64,000 bases of DNA from Lepidodermella squamata. Taxonomy: Eukaryota > Gastrotricha. Position 1 is the first letter of the stretch, and every line of letters starts with the position of its first letter. A program made the position numbers and the translations under genes. Below the pieces are notes generated by a model. That model saw only the letters and a program-made list of their open reading frames with translations, ran no database searches and was not told the DNA's origin. The DNA lies in assembly GCA_047495785.1 (NCBI GenBank), contig JBLDXI010000048.1, positions 1 to 64,000 of the forward strand, given 5' to 3'. Below are positions 1 through 9,066 of the stretch, in pieces.

Positions 1-22
1 ATCGTGGGTAGAATTCTCGCCC
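1..22 (+). pseudogene. tRNA-Gly(GCC) fragment at a fold-back junction
   Basis: The first bases match the 5' half of the tRNA-Gly at 15581 (including GTAGAATTCTCGCC) with a gap in the D arm. They then jump into the reversed spacer that normally lies between Gly and Pro-TGG. The join shares CGCCTG with both sides. Confidence 0.6.
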
Positions 23-79
23 TGAAACAATACGCAGCTCTGCTCGCAATGCGTATGTCGCTAATCAACCAAAAAGATC

Positions 80-151
80 GGGCCCGTCCGGGATTTGAAC
101 CCGAGACCTCTCGCACCCAAAGCGAGAATCATACCCCTAGACCAACGGGCC
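80..151 (-). tRNA. tRNA-Pro(TGG)
   Basis: Identical to the clean copy at 15429, opposite strand; anticodon loop TTTGGGT. Confidence 0.95.
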
Positions 152-364
152 TTGACGTTTGTTATGTTGACAGGGTTCGCCATAATTCTTAATTTGAATT
201 TCGTACCGTCATTTATGCCTTGTGCGCTGGAGTTCAGGCCGTTCGGGTAGAAGCTAGCCATGCGCAGTGCCAAAGAACTCTGCAACGCCAGTGTGCACAA
301 CAACTCGGACTTGGGCGTGTGCCTTCAAAGCTGTAGCTCGCCCCTGGAAGTTCACATTGCACAC

Positions 365-437
365 GCCGAGATAGCTCAGTTGGGAGAGCGTTAGACTGAA
401 GATCTAAAGGTCCCTGGTTCGATCCCGGGTCTCGGCG
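365..437 (+). tRNA. tRNA-Phe(GAA)
   Basis: Identical to the clean copy at 15144, opposite strand. Confidence 0.95.
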
Positions 438-523
438 AGCTTCTTTTTTCATAAAAGCGATACTTCAAAACGGCAAAACAACCAGCCCTCAAGAGCAAGA
501 AATTCCATAAAACTTTTAGATGA

Positions 524-594
524 GGCCCGTTGGTCTAGGGGTATGATTCTCGCTTCGGGTGCGAGAGGTCTCGGGTTCAATTCCGAACGGGCCC
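524..594 (+). tRNA. tRNA-Pro(CGG)
   Basis: Copy of the gene at 14987 with one C missing from the T stem (near 583). Confidence 0.85.
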
Positions 595-687
595 ATAATT
601 TTTGAATTCAAGCCATTCATGCACATGCACAGTTTTTGTCAACATATTCCTGTTACGTTGATGCCACAGCGCATATGAAGAAGCAGC

Positions 688-759
688 TCCCTGATGGTCT
701 AGTGGTTAGGATTCCGCGCTTTCACCGCGGCGGCCCGGGTTCGATTCCCGGTCAGGGAA
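688..759 (+). tRNA. tRNA-Glu(TTC)
   Basis: Identical to the clean copy at 14822, opposite strand. Confidence 0.95.
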
Positions 760-834
760 AGTTTTTGAGCTTTGCAATGTCAATTGTAGGTTTTGGTACG
801 CAAAAAGGGAGCTTGCCGCCGAAAAAGTCAAGCA

Positions 835-905
835 AGGCTCAGGGGGGATCGAACCCTCGATCTTCTGCTTACTAGGCAGACGCTCTACCACTAAGCTACT
901 GAGCC
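835..905 (-). tRNA. tRNA-Thr(AGT)
   Basis: Copy of the gene at 14674; the C-run at the T stem/acceptor joint has six bases here, seven or eight in other copies. Confidence 0.88.
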
Positions 906-983
906 GAGGCTGGGTATTTCTGCAGCAGTGGCACTATTCGCGTAGAGAAGCCTAGCCAGGTTATGAAATTTTGCGAGAAAAAT

Positions 984-1056
984 TGGAGGATACGGGCGTC
1001 GATCCCGTTACCTCTCGCATGCTAAGCGAGCGCTCTACCATTTGAGCTAATCCCCC
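984..1056 (-). tRNA. tRNA-Ala(AGC)
   Basis: Identical to the clean copy at 14523, opposite strand. Confidence 0.95.
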
Positions 1057-1137
1057 GTGGTAGTAACCAGACGATTTATTGCTATGTAATATGATTTCGT
1101 ATAGCAGCGGTTTCGGTAATTTACTTGAAAAAGCTTG

Positions 1138-1210
1138 CGCCCTCCGGGGGACTCGAACCCCCGACCCTGTGATTAAAAGTCACATGCTCTACCGACTGAG
1201 CTAGGAAGGC
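1138..1210 (-). tRNA. tRNA-Lys(TTT)
   Basis: Identical to the clean copy at 14369, opposite strand. Confidence 0.95.
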
Positions 1211-1292
1211 CCATGTTGATGGCGGCCGTTTATAGAGCTAGAGAAGATTTCCAAGCGGCAATAAGCCGCCCCTCAACGGGTGCAAAATTTGT

Positions 1293-1365
1293 CGACGCTG
1301 ATGGGACTCGAACCCACAATCTTCGGATCCGAAGTCCGACGCGATAGCCATTTCGCCACAGCGCC
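1293..1365 (-). tRNA. tRNA-Arg(TCG)
   Basis: Identical to the clean copy at 14215, opposite strand. Confidence 0.95.
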
Positions 1366-1448
1366 CGTTCAGAAGTTTAGCAGCTGAGAATCAAGTATGT
1401 AGTGATTTGTTGGAGTGTTTTTGAGCCCAACACGACTGCAAAATAACT

Positions 1449-1532
1449 CGTCGCCAGTAGGATTTGAACCTACGCGCGGAGACCGCATCTGATTTCTAGT
1501 CAGAACCCCTTAACCACTCGGGCATAAGCGAC
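1449..1532 (-). tRNA. tRNA-Ser(AGA)
   Basis: Copy of the gene at 14050 with two extra A bases on the plus strand (near 1505 and 1527), one of them at the acceptor stem. Confidence 0.82.
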
Positions 1533-1680
1533 TTCCTGGCGGCTTCTTTCCGCTTTACGTCTATCCAGCTTCACTCGAGACTCGCCGCAGCCGCAGCGTT
1601 CGAGATAAATTCAGCCAGTAGTAGCTTTCGATTCACATGCCGGGCTCGCTTAAGCACGTTGCACCAATCCCGCTCCGTCA

Positions 1681-1764
1681 GTCAGGATGGCCCGAGCGTC
1701 CAAGGCGCTGCGTTCAGGTCGCAGTCAGTTTCTACTGGCGTGGGTTCGAATCCCACTTCTGACA
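1681..1764 (+). tRNA. tRNA-Leu(CAG)
   Basis: Copy of the gene at 13818; the D arm has one C gained and one G lost (near 1692-1698), net length unchanged. Confidence 0.88.
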
Positions 1765-1841
1765 TTAACGTTTTTAAAGTCTAAGAGGTGGCATGCAATA
1801 GAGGTGACAATACGCCGCGAATTAATAGCACTGTCACGAGC

Positions 1842-1914
1842 GGTTCGGTGGTGTAGTGGTTATCACATCTGCCTAACACGCAGAAGGTCGCCGGTTCAAT
1901 CCCGGCCCGAATCA
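1842..1914 (+). tRNA. tRNA-Val(AAC)
   Basis: Identical to the clean copy at 13669, opposite strand. Confidence 0.95.
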
Positions 1915-2018
1915 GCTGTAAGCTTTTTGGCTTGGCTTTTTACAAAAACCCGGCGTCGCAGTCAATAAATATACAAAAAATTGAACCGCCTGCCACTGTC
2001 TCGAGTTCTGTGTGACTC

Positions 2019-2090
2019 TGCCACGGCCTGGAGTCGAACCAGGGTCACCTCGGCCACAACGAGGAATACTAACCACTATACTACCGTGGC
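2019..2090 (-). tRNA. tRNA-His(GTG)
   Basis: Identical to the clean copy at 13493, opposite strand. Confidence 0.95.
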
Positions 2091-2196
2091 TGATTTCGCG
2101 GTTAGGCGATATTTCGATCAGCGGGCTCTTGTAACTTACACCAATAGTTGAATCAAAGCCAGCTCAATGATCGCCACGCAGCCTGTAATTGATATG

Positions 2197-2278
2197 GACG
2201 CGGTGGCCGAGTGGTTAAGGCGATGGACTGCTAATCCATTGGGCTCTGCCCGCGAGGGTTCGAATCCCTTCTGCGTCG
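2197..2278 (+). tRNA. tRNA-Ser(GCT)
   Basis: Identical to the clean copy at 13305, opposite strand. Confidence 0.95.
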
Positions 2279-2339
2279 ATAATACTTTTGCAGGGAAATT
2301 TTAATACAGGCATTTTGATCTGCTACAGCAAAATGAATG

Positions 2340-2411
2340 CTCCTTGGCAGGGAATCGAACCCTGGTCTCCCGCGTGACAGGCGGGGATACTAACCACTAT
2401 ACTACCAAGGA
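2340..2411 (-). tRNA. tRNA-Asp(GTC)
   Basis: Identical to the clean copy at 13172, opposite strand. Confidence 0.95.
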
Positions 2412-2509
2412 CTTGCATGCGTGTCATAGTCATGGTCAGACGATGTTTACGGTCATTGTAGTAGTTTGAATAGCTAGCTTACTTCCTGCTACAGCAACCA
2501 AAAACTGAG

Positions 2510-2591
2510 CGTCGCCAGTAGGATTCGAACCTACGCGCGGAAACCGCATCTGATTTCGAGTCAGACCCCTTAACCACTCGGACATAGCGAC
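2510..2591 (-). tRNA. tRNA-Ser(CGA)
   Basis: Copy of the gene at 12992 with one substitution at 2582, next to the acceptor/D-arm joint. Confidence 0.9.
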
Positions 2592-2676
2592 TGTTGCATC
2601 ACAGCATGGACGAGAGCCCTCAGCAAAACATTTGTAATAATAATTACACAATTTTTTCACTCAAAAAGCTGACAAC

Positions 2677-2763
2677 TCCCGCGAGGCGGACTTGAACCAC
2701 CGACCTAAGGATAACTGCGTTGCATCTACAGTCCCTCCACTCTACCAGCTGAGCTATCGCGGG
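2677..2763 (-). tRNA. tRNA-Tyr(GTA), with intron
   Basis: Copy of the gene at 12822 with one extra base in the anticodon stem and the same GAGTGG variant seen in the neighbouring copy at 3815 (GAGCGG elsewhere). The 13-nt intron is intact. Confidence 0.85.
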
Positions 2764-2832
2764 TTTGGTGGCGACGTTATTGCACAATAGCTTTTCATCC
2801 TATTGAGAGATGTATTCACGCCAAAAAATGAG

Positions 2833-2907
2833 TGGCCACTGGGAGGATCGAACTCACGACCTTCGCGTTATTAGCACGACGCTCTAACCAACTGAGCCTA
2901 AGCGGCC
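2833..2907 (-). tRNA. tRNA-Ile(AAT)
   Basis: Copy of the gene at 12679 with one extra C near 2898. Confidence 0.85.
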
Positions 2908-2973
2908 AGATGAGTTCAGCTAACCTGAAGCAGGCTGTGAGCTGACAAATAAACTGCAATAATTTCAAAATTA

Positions 2974-3047
2974 TGACCCCGACGTGACTTGAACACGCAA
3001 ACCTTCTGATCTGGAGTCAGACGCTCTGCCAATTGAGCTACGGAGTC
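2974..3047 (-). tRNA. tRNA-Trp(CCA)
   Basis: Copy of the gene at 12540 with one extra A near 3000. Confidence 0.85.
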
Positions 3048-3074
3048 ATCGCGAGACTAACCTGATAAGCTTAC

Positions 3075-3081
3075 GTGACAT
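3075..3081. other. Inversion junction with GTGACAT microhomology
   Basis: Left of it the sequence is the reversed spacer between Trp and Pro-AGG. Right of it is the forward spacer between Glu-CTC and Gln. GTGACAT occurs at this point in both spacers, so it is shared by the two sides of the join. Confidence 0.85.
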
Positions 3082-3247
3082 CGGACTTCGCTAGGTCGCC
3101 ATTAAGCGGAGACTGCACCATAATCGTTTGCCCGCGATAAGTCGACTATTAGACACGCTGAGCTTTCGTCACAAGACTATCGCGAAGCTTGGCAATACTG
3201 CGTTTCAGCTGAAAAATAATGCAGTGAAGCTATCACTATTTCGTCAC

Positions 3248-3321
3248 GGTTCTGTGGTGTAGTGGTTTAGCACTCTGGACTTTGAATCCAGCGACCCGAG
3301 TTCGACTCTCGGGCAGGACCT
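3248..3321 (+). tRNA. tRNA-Gln(TTG)
   Basis: Copy of the gene at 12255 with one extra G at the T stem/acceptor joint (3311-3313). Confidence 0.87.
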
Positions 3322-3397
3322 CAATACGTTTTGCCTGCCATAACCCGGGACGAATATTTTCAAGCTTGGGTTTTATTACAACGAAAGGCTGTTGAAC

Positions 3398-3469
3398 GGC
3401 CTGTTGGTCTAGTGGTATGATTCTCGCTTAGGGTGCGAGAGGTCCCGGGTTCAATTCCCGGACAGGCCC
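3398..3469 (+). tRNA. tRNA-Pro(AGG)
   Basis: Identical to the copy at 12404. Confidence 0.95.
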
Positions 3470-3533
3470 TAGTTTTTTTCGCATCATCAGGATTTGCACA
3501 TGTCACGTAAGCTTATCAGGTTAGTCTCGCGAT

Positions 3534-3606
3534 GACTCCGTAAGCTCATTGGCAGAGCGTCTGACTCCAGATCAGAAGGTTGCGTGTTCAAGTCACGTCG
3601 GGGTCA
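3534..3606 (+). tRNA. tRNA-Trp(CCA)
   Basis: Copy of the gene at 12540; one A gained (near 3542) and one lost (near 3549) in the D arm. Confidence 0.88.
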
Positions 3607-3671
3607 TAATTTTGAAATTATTGCAGTTTATTGTCAGCTCACAGCCTGCTTCAGGTTAGCTGAACTCATCT

Positions 3672-3745
3672 GGCCGCTTAGCTCAGTTGGTTAGAGCGTC
3701 GTGCTAATAACGCGAAGGTCGTGAGTTCGATCCTCCCAGTGGCCA
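3672..3745 (+). tRNA. tRNA-Ile(AAT)
   Basis: Identical to the copy at 12679. Confidence 0.95.
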
Positions 3746-3814
3746 CTCATTTTTTGGCGTGAATACATCTCTCAATAGGATGAAAAGCTATTGTGCAATA
3801 ACGTCGCCACCAAA

Positions 3815-3900
3815 CCCGCGATAGCTCAGCTGGTAGAGTGGAGGACTGTAGATGCAACGCAGTTATCCTTAGGTCGGTGGTTCAAGTCCGCCTCGCGGGA
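3815..3900 (+). tRNA. tRNA-Tyr(GTA), with intron
   Basis: Copy of the gene at 12822 with GAGTGG for GAGCGG just before the anticodon stem, a variant shared only with the reversed copy at 2677. Confidence 0.93.
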
Positions 3901-3986
3901 GTTGTCAGCTTTTTGAGTGAAAAATTGTGTAATTATTATTACAAATGTTTTGGCTGAGGGCTCTCGTCCCATGCTGTGATGCAACA

Positions 3987-4068
3987 GTCGCTATGCCCGA
4001 GTGGTTAAGGGGTCTGACTCGAAATCAGATGCGGTTTCCGCGCGTAGGTTCGAATCCTACTGGCGACG
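3987..4068 (+). tRNA. tRNA-Ser(CGA)
   Basis: Identical to the copy at 12992. Confidence 0.95.
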
Positions 4069-4166
4069 CTCAGTTTTCGGTTGCTGTAGCAGGAAGTAAG
4101 CTAGCTATTCAAACTACTACAATGACCGTAAACATCGTCTGACCATGACTATGACACGCATGCAAG

Positions 4167-4238
4167 TCCTTGGTAGTATAGTGGTTAGTATCCCCGCCTG
4201 TCACGCGGGAGACCAGGGTTCGATTCCCTGCCAAGGAG
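4167..4238 (+). tRNA. tRNA-Asp(GTC)
   Basis: Identical to the copy at 13172. Confidence 0.95.
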
Positions 4239-4299
4239 CATTCATTTTGCTGTAGCAGATCAAAATGCCTGTATTAAAATTTCCCTGCAAAAGTATTAT

Positions 4300-4381
4300 C
4301 GACGCAGAAGGGATTCGAACCCTCGCGGGCAGAGCCCAATGGATTAGCAGTCCATCGCCTTAACCACTCGGCCACCGCGTC
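4300..4381 (-). tRNA. tRNA-Ser(GCT)
   Basis: Identical to the copy at 13305. Confidence 0.95.
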
Positions 4382-4487
4382 CATATCAATTACAGGCTGC
4401 GTGGCGATCATTGAGCTGGCTTTGATTCAACTATTGGTGTAAGTTACAAGAGCCCGCTGATCGAAATATCGCCTAACCGCGAAATCA

Positions 4488-4559
4488 GCCACGGTAGTAT
4501 AGTGGTTAGTATTCCTCGTTGTGGCCGAGGTGACCCTGGTTCGACTCCAGGCCGTGGCA
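4488..4559 (+). tRNA. tRNA-His(GTG)
   Basis: Identical to the copy at 13493. Confidence 0.95.
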
Positions 4560-4664
4560 GAGTCACACAGAACTCGAGACAGTGGCAGGCGGTTCAATTT
4601 TTTTGTATATTTATTGACTGCGACGCCGGGTTTTTGTAAAAAGCCAAGCCAAAAAGCTTACAGC

Positions 4665-4737
4665 TGATTCGGGCCGGGATTGAACCGGCGACCTTCTGCG
4701 TGTTAGGCAGATGTGATAACCACTACACCACCGAACC
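4665..4737 (-). tRNA. tRNA-Val(AAC)
   Basis: Identical to the copy at 13669. Confidence 0.95.
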
Positions 4738-4814
4738 GCTCGTGACAGTGCTATTAATTCGCGGCGTATTGTCACCTCTATGCATTGCCACCTCTTAGAC
4801 TTTAAAAACGTTAA

Positions 4815-4899
4815 TGTCAGAAGTGGGATTCGAACCCCACGCCAGTAGAAACTGACTGCGACCTGAACGCAGCGCCTTGGACCGCTCGGCCATCCTGAC
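4815..4899 (-). tRNA. tRNA-Leu(CAG)
   Basis: Copy of the gene at 13818 with one extra C in the T stem (near 4836). Confidence 0.87.
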
Positions 4900-5048
4900 T
4901 GACGGAGCGGGATTGGTGCAACGTGCTTAAGCGAGCCCGGCATGTGAATCGAAAAGCTACTACTGGCTGAATTTATCTCGAACGCTGCGGCTGCGGCGAG
5001 TCTCGAGTGAAGCTGGATAGACGTAAAGCGGAAAGAAGCCGCCAGGAA

Positions 5049-5130
5049 GTCGCTATGCCCGAGTGGTTAAGGGGTCTGACTAGAAATCAGATGCGGTCTC
5101 CGCGCGTAGGTTCAAATCCTACTGGCGACG
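5049..5130 (+). tRNA. tRNA-Ser(AGA)
   Basis: Identical to the copy at 14050. Confidence 0.95.
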
Positions 5131-5213
5131 AGTTATTTTGCAGTCGTGTTGGGCTCAAAAACACTCCAACAAATCACTACATACTTGATTCTCAGCTGCT
5201 AAACTTCTGAACG

Positions 5214-5286
5214 GGCGCTGTGGCGAAATGGCTATCGCGTCGGACTTCGGATCCGAAGATTGTGGGTTCGAGTCCCATCAGCGTCG
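5214..5286 (+). tRNA. tRNA-Arg(TCG)
   Basis: Identical to the copy at 14215. Confidence 0.95.
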
Positions 5287-5367
5287 ACAAATTTTGCACC
5301 CGTTGAGGGCGGCTTATTGCCGCTTGGAAATCTTCTCTAGCTCTATAAACGGCCGCCATCAACATGG

Positions 5368-5440
5368 GCCTTCCTAGCTCAGTCGGTAAGAGCATGTGAC
5401 TTTTAATCACAGGGTCGGGGTTCGAGTCCCCCGGAGGGCG
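5368..5440 (+). tRNA. tRNA-Lys(TTT)
   Basis: Copy of the gene at 14369; one A gained in the D arm (near 5389) and one G lost in the T stem (near 5420). Confidence 0.87.
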
Positions 5441-5521
5441 CAAGCTTTTTCAAGTAAATTACCGAAACCGCTGCTATACGAAATCATATTACATAGCAAT
5501 AAATCGTCTGGTTACTACCAC

Positions 5522-5594
5522 GGGGGATTAGCTCAAATGGTAGAGCGCTCGCTTAGCATGCGAGAGGTAACGGGATCGACGCCCGTATCCTCCA
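5522..5594 (+). tRNA. tRNA-Ala(AGC)
   Basis: Identical to the copy at 14523. Confidence 0.95.
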
Positions 5595-5672
5595 ATTTTT
5601 CTCGCAAAATTTCATAACCTGGCTAGGCTTCTCTACGCGAATAGTGCCACTGCTGCAGAAATACCCAGCCTC

Positions 5673-5744
5673 GGCTCAGTAGCTTAGTGGTAGAGCGTCT
5701 GCCTAGTAAGCAGAAGATCGAGGGTTCGATCCCCCCCTGAGCCT
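5673..5744 (+). tRNA. tRNA-Thr(AGT)
   Basis: Same gene as 14674 but with seven rather than eight C at the T stem/acceptor joint, probably the correct length. Confidence 0.94.
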
Positions 5745-5820
5745 TGCTTGACTTTTTCGGCGGCAAGCTCCCTTTTTGCGTACCAAAACCTACAATTGAC
5801 CATTGCAAAGCTCAAAAACT

Positions 5821-5892
5821 TTCCCTGACCGGGAATCGAACCCGGGCCGCCGCGGTGAAAGCGCGGAATCCTAACCACTAGACCATCAGGGA
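5821..5892 (-). tRNA. tRNA-Glu(TTC)
   Basis: Identical to the copy at 14822. Confidence 0.95.
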
Positions 5893-5985
5893 GCTGCTTC
5901 TTCATATGCGCTGTGCATCAACGTAACAGGGAATATGTTGACAAAAACTGTGCATGTGCATGAATGGCTTGAATTCAAAAATTAT

Positions 5986-6057
5986 GGGCCCGTTCGGGAA
6001 TTGAACCCGAGACCTCTCGCACCCGAAGCGAGAATCATACCCCTAGACCAACGGGCC
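5986..6057 (-). tRNA. tRNA-Pro(CGG)
   Basis: Identical to the copy at 14987. Confidence 0.95.
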
Positions 6058-6142
6058 TCATCTAAAAGTTTTATGGAATTTCTTGCTCTTGAGGGCTGGT
6101 TGTTTGCCGTTTTGAAGTATCGCTTTTATGAAAAAAGAAGCT

Positions 6143-6215
6143 CGCCGAGACCCGGGATCGAACCAGGGACCTTTAGATCTTCAGTCTAACGCTCTCCCAA
6201 CTGAGCTATCTCGGC
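6143..6215 (-). tRNA. tRNA-Phe(GAA)
   Basis: Identical to the copy at 15144. Confidence 0.95.
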
Positions 6216-6427
6216 GTGTGCAATGTGAACTTCCAGGGGGCGAGCTACAGCTTTGAAGGCACACGCCCAAGTCCGAGTTGTGTGCACACTGCGTTGCAGA
6301 GTTCTTTGGCACTGCGCATGGCTAGCTTCTACCCGAACGGCCTGAACTCCAGCGCACAAGGCATAAATGACGGTACGAAATTCAAATTAAGAATTATGGC
6401 GAACCCTGTCAACATAACAAACGTCAA

Positions 6428-6500
6428 GGCCCGTTGGTCTAGGGGTATGATTCTCGCTTTGGGTGCGAGAGGTCTCGGGTTCAAATCCCGGACGGGCGCC
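6428..6500 (+). tRNA. tRNA-Pro(TGG)
   Basis: Copy of the gene at 15429 with one extra G in the 3' acceptor strand (near 6498). Confidence 0.86.
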
Positions 6501-6580
6501 GATCTTTTTGGTTGATTAGCGACATACGCATTGCGAGCAGAGGCCTGCGTATTGTTTCAGGCGGGGCAATGAATACAGCG

Positions 6581-6652
6581 GCATCGGTGGTTCAGTGGTA
6601 GAATTCTCGCCTGCCACGCGGGAGGGCCCGGGTTCGATTCCCGGCCGATGCA
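6581..6652 (+). tRNA. tRNA-Gly(GCC)
   Basis: Copy of the gene at 15581 with one extra G in the variable region (near 6625). Confidence 0.87.
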
Positions 6653-6733
6653 ACGCACACAATTTTTGAGCTATCTATTTTGAACGGCTTTCAACCACCA
6701 AAGTACTACGTGTCAGCTGCAATGAATGTAACG

Positions 6734-6805
6734 TCCTTGGTAGTATAGTGGTTAGTATCCCCGCCTGTCACGCGGGAGACCAGGGTTCGATTCCCTGCCA
6801 AGGAG
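6734..6805 (+). tRNA. tRNA-Asp(GTC), second gene
   Basis: Identical to the copy at 15734. Confidence 0.95.
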
Positions 6806-6868
6806 AACCTTTTTCTCGCTCTTCGAAAACGCAATCTATTGGAGGATCTAAGAAGCAAAAAGCGAAAT

Positions 6869-6940
6869 CGCCCGATGTGGGGCTCGAACCCACGACCTGG
6901 GATTAAGAGTCCCATGCTCTACCGACTGAGCTAACCGGGC
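6869..6940 (-). tRNA. tRNA-Lys(CTT)
   Basis: Copy of the gene at 15869 with one C missing in the variable region (near 6897). Confidence 0.87.
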
Positions 6941-7021
6941 TGAGACAGCGTCGTCTACTCCGAAAATATGAGAAGTAGCAAAGCCTCTGTTGATCCAATG
7001 ATGCTTTCTCTAAAAAAAATT

Positions 7022-7094
7022 CGAGGCTGCCAGGAGTCGAACCTGGAATCTTCTGATCCGTAGTCAGACGCGTTGTCCATTGCGCCACAACCCC
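7022..7094 (-). tRNA. tRNA-Arg(ACG)
   Basis: Identical to the copy at 16022; one extra C lies just outside the 5' end. Confidence 0.95.
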
Positions 7095-7190
7095 CGCTGT
7101 GCATTTCGATAACTGTTGTTCTCTTGTGATTTCAGCTTATCCGTACTCGTACCAGGCATTTTCACCGCACTAGAGCTGTTCATCGTGACA

Positions 7191-7207
7191 GCTTCTGTGG
7201 CGCAATT

Positions 7208-7247
<40 letters not shown>

Positions 7248-7264
7248 GAGCCCACCCAGGAGCG
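7191..7264 (+). tRNA. tRNA-Asn(GTT)
   Basis: Identical to the copy at 16190. Confidence 0.95.
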
Positions 7265-7349
7265 AAACTTTTATGTATCTGGGGCGGAAGAAAATGCACG
7301 AACTAAAACGCAATAGTTTTATTGAGTTGCACAGTTGACTAAAAATTAG

Positions 7350-7430
7350 TGGCAGCGGTGGATTCGAACCCACGCCCCCGAAGAGACTGGTGCCTTAAAC
7401 CAGCGCCTTAGACCGCTCGGCCACGCTACC
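7350..7430 (-). tRNA. tRNA-Leu(AAG)
   Basis: Copy of the gene at 16349 with one G missing at the T stem (near 7360). Confidence 0.87.
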
Positions 7431-7499
7431 TTGTACATGCTTAGATGCTTATTAAAAACATGGTCAGCTAACGCTTAATGCAACGATGCAAAAGTTGTG

Positions 7500-7571
7500 T
7501 TCCCTGACCGGGAATCGAACCGGGCCCGCCGCGGTGAGAACGCGGAATCCTAACCACTAGACCATCAGGGA
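7500..7571 (-). tRNA. tRNA-Glu(CTC)
   Basis: Copy of the gene at 16500 with a compensating one-base loss and gain in the T stem and variable region (7520-7527). Confidence 0.88.
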
Positions 7572-7747
7572 TTTGTGACATCGGACTTCGCTAGGTCGCC
7601 ATTAAGCGGAGACTGCACCATAATCGTTGCCCGCCGATAAGTCGACTATTAGACACGCTGAGCTTTCGTCACAAGACTATCGCGAAGCTTGGCAATACTG
7701 CGTTTCAGCTGAAAAATAATGCAGTGAAGCTATCACTATTTCGTCAC

Positions 7748-7821
7748 GGTTCTGTGGTGTAGTGGTTTAGCACTCTGGACTTTGAATCCAGCGGACCCGA
7801 GTTCGACTCTCGGCAGGACCT
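7748..7821 (+). tRNA. tRNA-Gln(TTG)
   Basis: Copy of the gene at 12255 with one extra G after the anticodon stem (near 7794). Confidence 0.87.
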
Positions 7822-7898
7822 CAATACGTTTTGCCTGCCATAACCCGGGACGAATATTTTCAAGCTTGGGTTTTATTAACAACGAAAGGCTGTTGAAC

Positions 7899-7970
7899 GG
7901 CCTGTTGGTCTAGTGGTATGATTCTCGCTTAGGGTGCGAGAGGTCCCGGGTTCAATTCCCGGACAGGCCC
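7899..7970 (+). tRNA. tRNA-Pro(AGG)
   Basis: Identical to the copy at 12404. Confidence 0.95.
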
Positions 7971-8035
7971 TAGTTTTTTTCGCATCATCAGGATTTGCAC
8001 ATGTCACGTAAGCTTATCAGGGTTAGTCTCGCGAT

Positions 8036-8109
8036 GACTCCGTAGCTCAAATTGGCAGAGCGTCTGACTCCAGATCAGAAGGTTGCGTGTTCAAGTCACG
8101 TCGGGGTCA
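8036..8109 (+). tRNA. tRNA-Trp(CCA)
   Basis: Copy of the gene at 12540 with one extra A in the D loop (near 8050). Confidence 0.87.
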
Positions 8110-8176
8110 TAATTTTGAAATTATTGCAGTTTATTTGTCAGCTCACAGCCTGCTTCAGGTTTAGCTGAACTCATCT

Positions 8177-8250
8177 GGCCGCTTAGCTCAGTTGGTTAGA
8201 GCGTCGTGCTAATAACGCGAAGGTCGTGAGTTCGATCCTCCCAGTGGCCA
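8177..8250 (+). tRNA. tRNA-Ile(AAT)
   Basis: Identical to the copy at 12679. Confidence 0.95.
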
Positions 8251-8319
8251 CTCATTTTTTGGCGTGAATACATCTCTCAATAGGATGAAAAGCTATTGTG
8301 CAATAACATCGCCACCAAA

Positions 8320-8406
8320 CCCGCGATAGCTCAGCTGGTAGAGCGGAGGACTGTAGATGCAACGCAGTTATCCTTAGGTCGGTGGTTCAAGTCCGCCTCG
8401 CGGGGA
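8320..8406 (+). tRNA. tRNA-Tyr(GTA), with intron
   Basis: Copy of the gene at 12822 with one extra G in the 3' acceptor strand (8402-8405). Confidence 0.87.
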
Positions 8407-8491
8407 GTTGTCAGCTTTTTGAGTGAAAAATTGTGTAATTATTATTACAAATGTTTTTGCTGAGGGCTCTCGTCCATGCTGTGATGCAACA

Positions 8492-8573
8492 GTCGCTATG
8501 CCCGAGTGGTTAAGGGGTCTGACTCGAAATCAGATGCGGTTTCCGCGCGTAGGTTCGAATCCTACTGGCGACG
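8492..8573 (+). tRNA. tRNA-Ser(CGA)
   Basis: Identical to the copy at 12992. Confidence 0.95.
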
Positions 8574-8672
8574 CTCAGTTTTTGGTTGCTGTAGCAGGAA
8601 GTAAGCTAGCTATTCAAACTACTACAATGACCGTAAACATCGTCTGGACCATGACTATGACACGCATGCAAG

Positions 8673-8744
8673 TCCTTGGTAGTATAGTGGTTAGTATCCC
8701 CGCCTGTCACGCGGGAGACCAGGGTTCGATTCCCTGCCAAGGAG
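8673..8744 (+). tRNA. tRNA-Asp(GTC)
   Basis: Identical to the copy at 13172. Confidence 0.95.
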
Positions 8745-8806
8745 CATTCATTTTGCTGTAGCAGATCAAAATGCCTGTATTAAAATTTCCCTGCCAAAAG
8801 TATTAT

Positions 8807-8888
8807 CGACGCAGAAGGGATTCGAACCCTCGCGGGCAGAGCCCAATGGATTAGCAGTCCATCGCCTTAACCACTCGGCCACCGCGTC
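8807..8888 (-). tRNA. tRNA-Ser(GCT)
   Basis: Identical to the copy at 13305. Confidence 0.95.
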
Positions 8889-8994
8889 CATATCAATTAC
8901 AGGCTGCGTGGCGATCATTGAGCTGGCTTTGATTCAACTATTGGTGTAAGTTACAAGAGCCCGCTGATCGAAATATCGCCTAACCGCGAAATCA

Positions 8995-9066
8995 GCCACG
9001 GTAGTATAGTGGTTAGTATTCCTCGTTGTGGCCGAGGTGACCCTGGTTCGACTCCAGGCCGTGGCA
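8995..9066 (+). tRNA. tRNA-His(GTG)
   Basis: Identical to the copy at 13493. Confidence 0.95.

Larger units (their letters stand above)
23..3081 (-). repeat. tRNA unit, partial reversed copy (18 genes)
   Basis: Runs from the Pro-TGG/Gly spacer through Trp, opposite in orientation to the next copy. It carries many one-base indels against the clean copies at 12-28 kb. With the adjacent forward copy it shares two point variants absent elsewhere: T in the Tyr D-arm region, and CGACGT instead of CGATGT in the Tyr-Ile spacer. Confidence 0.9.
3082..7571 (+). repeat. tRNA unit, forward copy 1 (27 genes)
   Basis: All 27 genes in canonical order. About nine of the genes carry one-base indels relative to the clean copies. 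Confidence 0.93.
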
